Below are positions 62,686-64,000 of a DNA stretch of 64,000 nucleotides, one piece after another; position 1 is the stretch's first letter; every line of letters starts with the position of its first letter. The translations under genes and the position numbers were made by a program. The DNA lies in NCBI GenBank assembly GCA_016710525.1, contig JADJVQ010000045.1:1-64000 (forward strand), given 5' to 3'. This stretch comes from Burkholderiaceae bacterium. Lineage in GTDB: Bacteria > Pseudomonadota > Gammaproteobacteria > Burkholderiales > Burkholderiaceae_E. The notes beneath the pieces are model-generated. The model was not told where the DNA came from. It was given only the letters and a program-made list of their open reading frames with translations, and searched no databases.

Positions 62686-64000
62686 TCAGAAGAACAGTTC
62701 CTGTGCGTTGCTGCTCGGGATTCCCGTCAGTTCGGCCAGCAGGCGCGCGGCGGCCGGGCCGGCTGAACCGTCCGGATCGATGGTCACCAGGATGTCGGCG
62801 CCCGAGTCGAACACATTCAGGTAGCCATCGCCGATCGGGTCGCTGCCCGTGTAACCCAGACGTGCAAGCATCTGATCGACCACCAGCCGATCGGTGCCGA
62901 CCACAAAATCGGTGATGCGGTCGCCGGCATCGAGCAGGCTGGTGTAGACGAACCGGTCGCGCCCCAGTCCGCCCGTGAGCACATCGCGACCCAGTCCGCC
63001 GATTAGGGTGTCGGCGAATTCGGTGCCGACCAGCGTATTGGCACCGGCATCGCCGGTGCGAACCACGCCGGCGCGCTCGATGTTGAAGCGTGCCACCGAA
63101 GGATCGTGGTCGCTGATCTGATCGGCGAACTCGGAGTTCATGTGGACCACGTCGAAGCCATCGAGCGCGCTGCGCAGGCTGGCGCTCGTCAGGATATGGT
63201 CGAGCGTCTGCGAGTTGCCCTGGAAGTTGTAGGTAAAACGTTCCTGGGCGGGCAGCACTTCGATCAGCGTGCTCAGGCCGACGCCTTCCAGGACCGAGAC
63301 CGGGTTGGCGAACTCGAAGTCATTCAGATCGCCGGCCACGATGATCCGGGCATTGGCATCGAGCGCCAGCCTGGCCTGCACGAAGTCGGCCACGATCGTT
63401 GCCTGCTGCGTGCGTTGTATTTCGCTGGACAGCACCGGGGGCTGGGTCGGTCCGAACAGCGGATCGTCGCCTCCCTTGGAGTTGAAGTGATTGGCGATGA
63501 CGGTGACGGTTTCGCCATTGAACGTGAAATCGCCGACCAGGGGCTTTCGGCTGTTGGCGAACGCATCGCCGTCGCCCAGGTTGCCGTCGGTGAGACGCTG
63601 CAGCGAGGGCTCGACGAAGCCGACGCGGGCGGGGTTGAACAGGAACCCGACACGGATGTTGCCGCCGGGTTCACCGCCGTCCAGGTTGTTGGCCGGATCG
63701 ATCTGGCGGTACTCGTACGCAGGGCCGCCCGCCGCGACGATCGCGGCGATCAGCGTATTCAGGGTGATATCGGCCGCGACAGTGCCGTTGTTGGTCGCAC
63801 CGTTGTTGTCCTGGATTTCCTCGAGCGTGAGGATGTCCGGCGAGCGCAGGTTGCCGACGATCGCATCGGCCAGCGCGGCGAACTTCGGCGCGCCATCGGC
63901 AGGGTCGAGGTTCTCGACGTTGAAGGTGGCCACGGTCAGCTGGTCTGGGGTAGCTACCAGTGCGGTCACTTCCCTGCTCAGCCCCGACGCCTGCACGACG
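62686..64000 (-). CDS. RTX-type extracellular endonuclease/exonuclease/phosphatase, 5' end outside the window
   Basis: 437 codons are visible; the gene continues past the right edge. The catalytic domain of the EEP fold contains TVATFNVENLD, LEEIQDNNGA, FNSKGGDDPLFG, VAGDLNDFE, LDHILTS and SDHDPSVA (active-site His). The C-terminus has hemolysin-type calcium-binding repeats (GLGRDVLTGGLGRDRFVYTS) and an M10/RTX-like end, suggesting type I secretion. Family members (ExeM/NucH-like) degrade extracellular DNA. It follows the PEP-CTERM gene's upstream side on the same strand, with 76 bases between. Confidence 0.92.
   Translation of the reverse strand, partial: VVQASGLSREVTALVATPDQLTVATFNVENLDPADGAPKFAALADAIVGNLRSPDILTLEEIQDNNGATNNGTVAADITLNTLIAAIVAAGGPAYEYRQIDPANNLDGGEPGGNIRVGFLFNPARVGFVEPSLQRLTDGNLGDGDAFANSRKPLVGDFTFNGETVTVIANHFNSKGGDDPLFGPTQPPVLSSEIQRTQQATIVADFVQARLALDANARIIVAGDLNDFEFANPVSVLEGVGLSTLIEVLPAQERFTYNFQGNSQTLDHILTSASLRSALDGFDVVHMNSEFADQISDHDPSVARFNIERAGVVRTGDAGANTLVGTEFADTLIGGLGRDVLTGGLGRDRFVYTSLLDAGDRITDFVVGTDRLVVDQMLARLGYTGSDPIGDGYLNVFDSGADILVTIDPDGSAGPAAARLLAELTGIPSSNAQELFF

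Overview
The window is high-GC bacterial DNA with densely packed genes, many stop/start overlaps and strong third-codon-position GC bias (long open frames lie antisense to most real genes). The gene set points to a betaproteobacterium of the order Burkholderiales: a short H-NS family protein of the Burkholderia type, a single-chain pyruvate carboxylase, a C-terminally extended IF-1, PuuE, a fused spermidine-synthase-like membrane protein, and a PEP-CTERM protein. The genus cannot be settled from sequence reading alone. Most of the content is ordinary chromosome. I see no integrase, transposase, prophage, CRISPR array or plasmid backbone.

Layout: 1-3.4 kb is a signalling patch (GGDEF cyclase, YkgJ-type Cys-cluster protein, exported Cache protein, chemoreceptor), followed by uppP and trmB converging, tRNA-Gly(CCC) and a frameshifted Pro-Thr-repeat lipoprotein. 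6.6-14.2 kb has a deacetylase-fold hydrolase, a Pat-like acyl-CoA-synthetase/GNAT fusion, fbp and pepN. 14.3-16.5 kb holds a kexin-like S8 lipoprotein protease with a separately encoded propeptide-like partner. 16.7-25.6 kb has pyc, a lemA/M48 pair, puuE-alkA with a collapsed EamA gene, trhO and a frameshifted hns gene. 25.7-34.8 kb has a TDT-type transporter, trxC, a tungstate-type ABC transporter (tupBCA) with a divergent HTH/binding-protein regulator, tag, a FAD dehydrogenase coupled to a CDF transporter, and a MetE-like methyltransferase.

34.8-40.6 kb is a Yej-type peptide ABC importer (divergent binding protein, two permeases, double ATPase). 41.3-47.8 kb encodes, on the minus strand, a spermidine-synthase-like membrane protein and a family-3 binding protein translationally coupled to a large hybrid histidine kinase. 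48-53.2 kb has a cold-shock protein, infA, a nitroreductase-family protein, a poly-G tract, an enoyl-CoA hydratase, a LinB-like haloalkane dehalogenase and an unrecognised lipoprotein. 53.3-58 kb is the Pho regulon operon pstSCAB-phoU behind a clear Pho box, with an in-frame amber codon in pstS. 58-64 kb has an atypical SDR, exported MsrB and MsrA, CutA, an EamA transporter, a MaoC-like hydratase, a PEP-CTERM protein and the 3' part of an RTX-type extracellular nuclease.

The most noteworthy biology is the split subtilase (protease plus trans-acting propeptide-like protein) and the binding-protein/hybrid-kinase pair. Four genes are damaged (Pro-Thr lipoprotein, EamA, hns, pstS) and there is a roughly 160-base poly-G block. 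Together these raise a real question of consensus or assembly error, to be resolved before the lesions are treated as biological.
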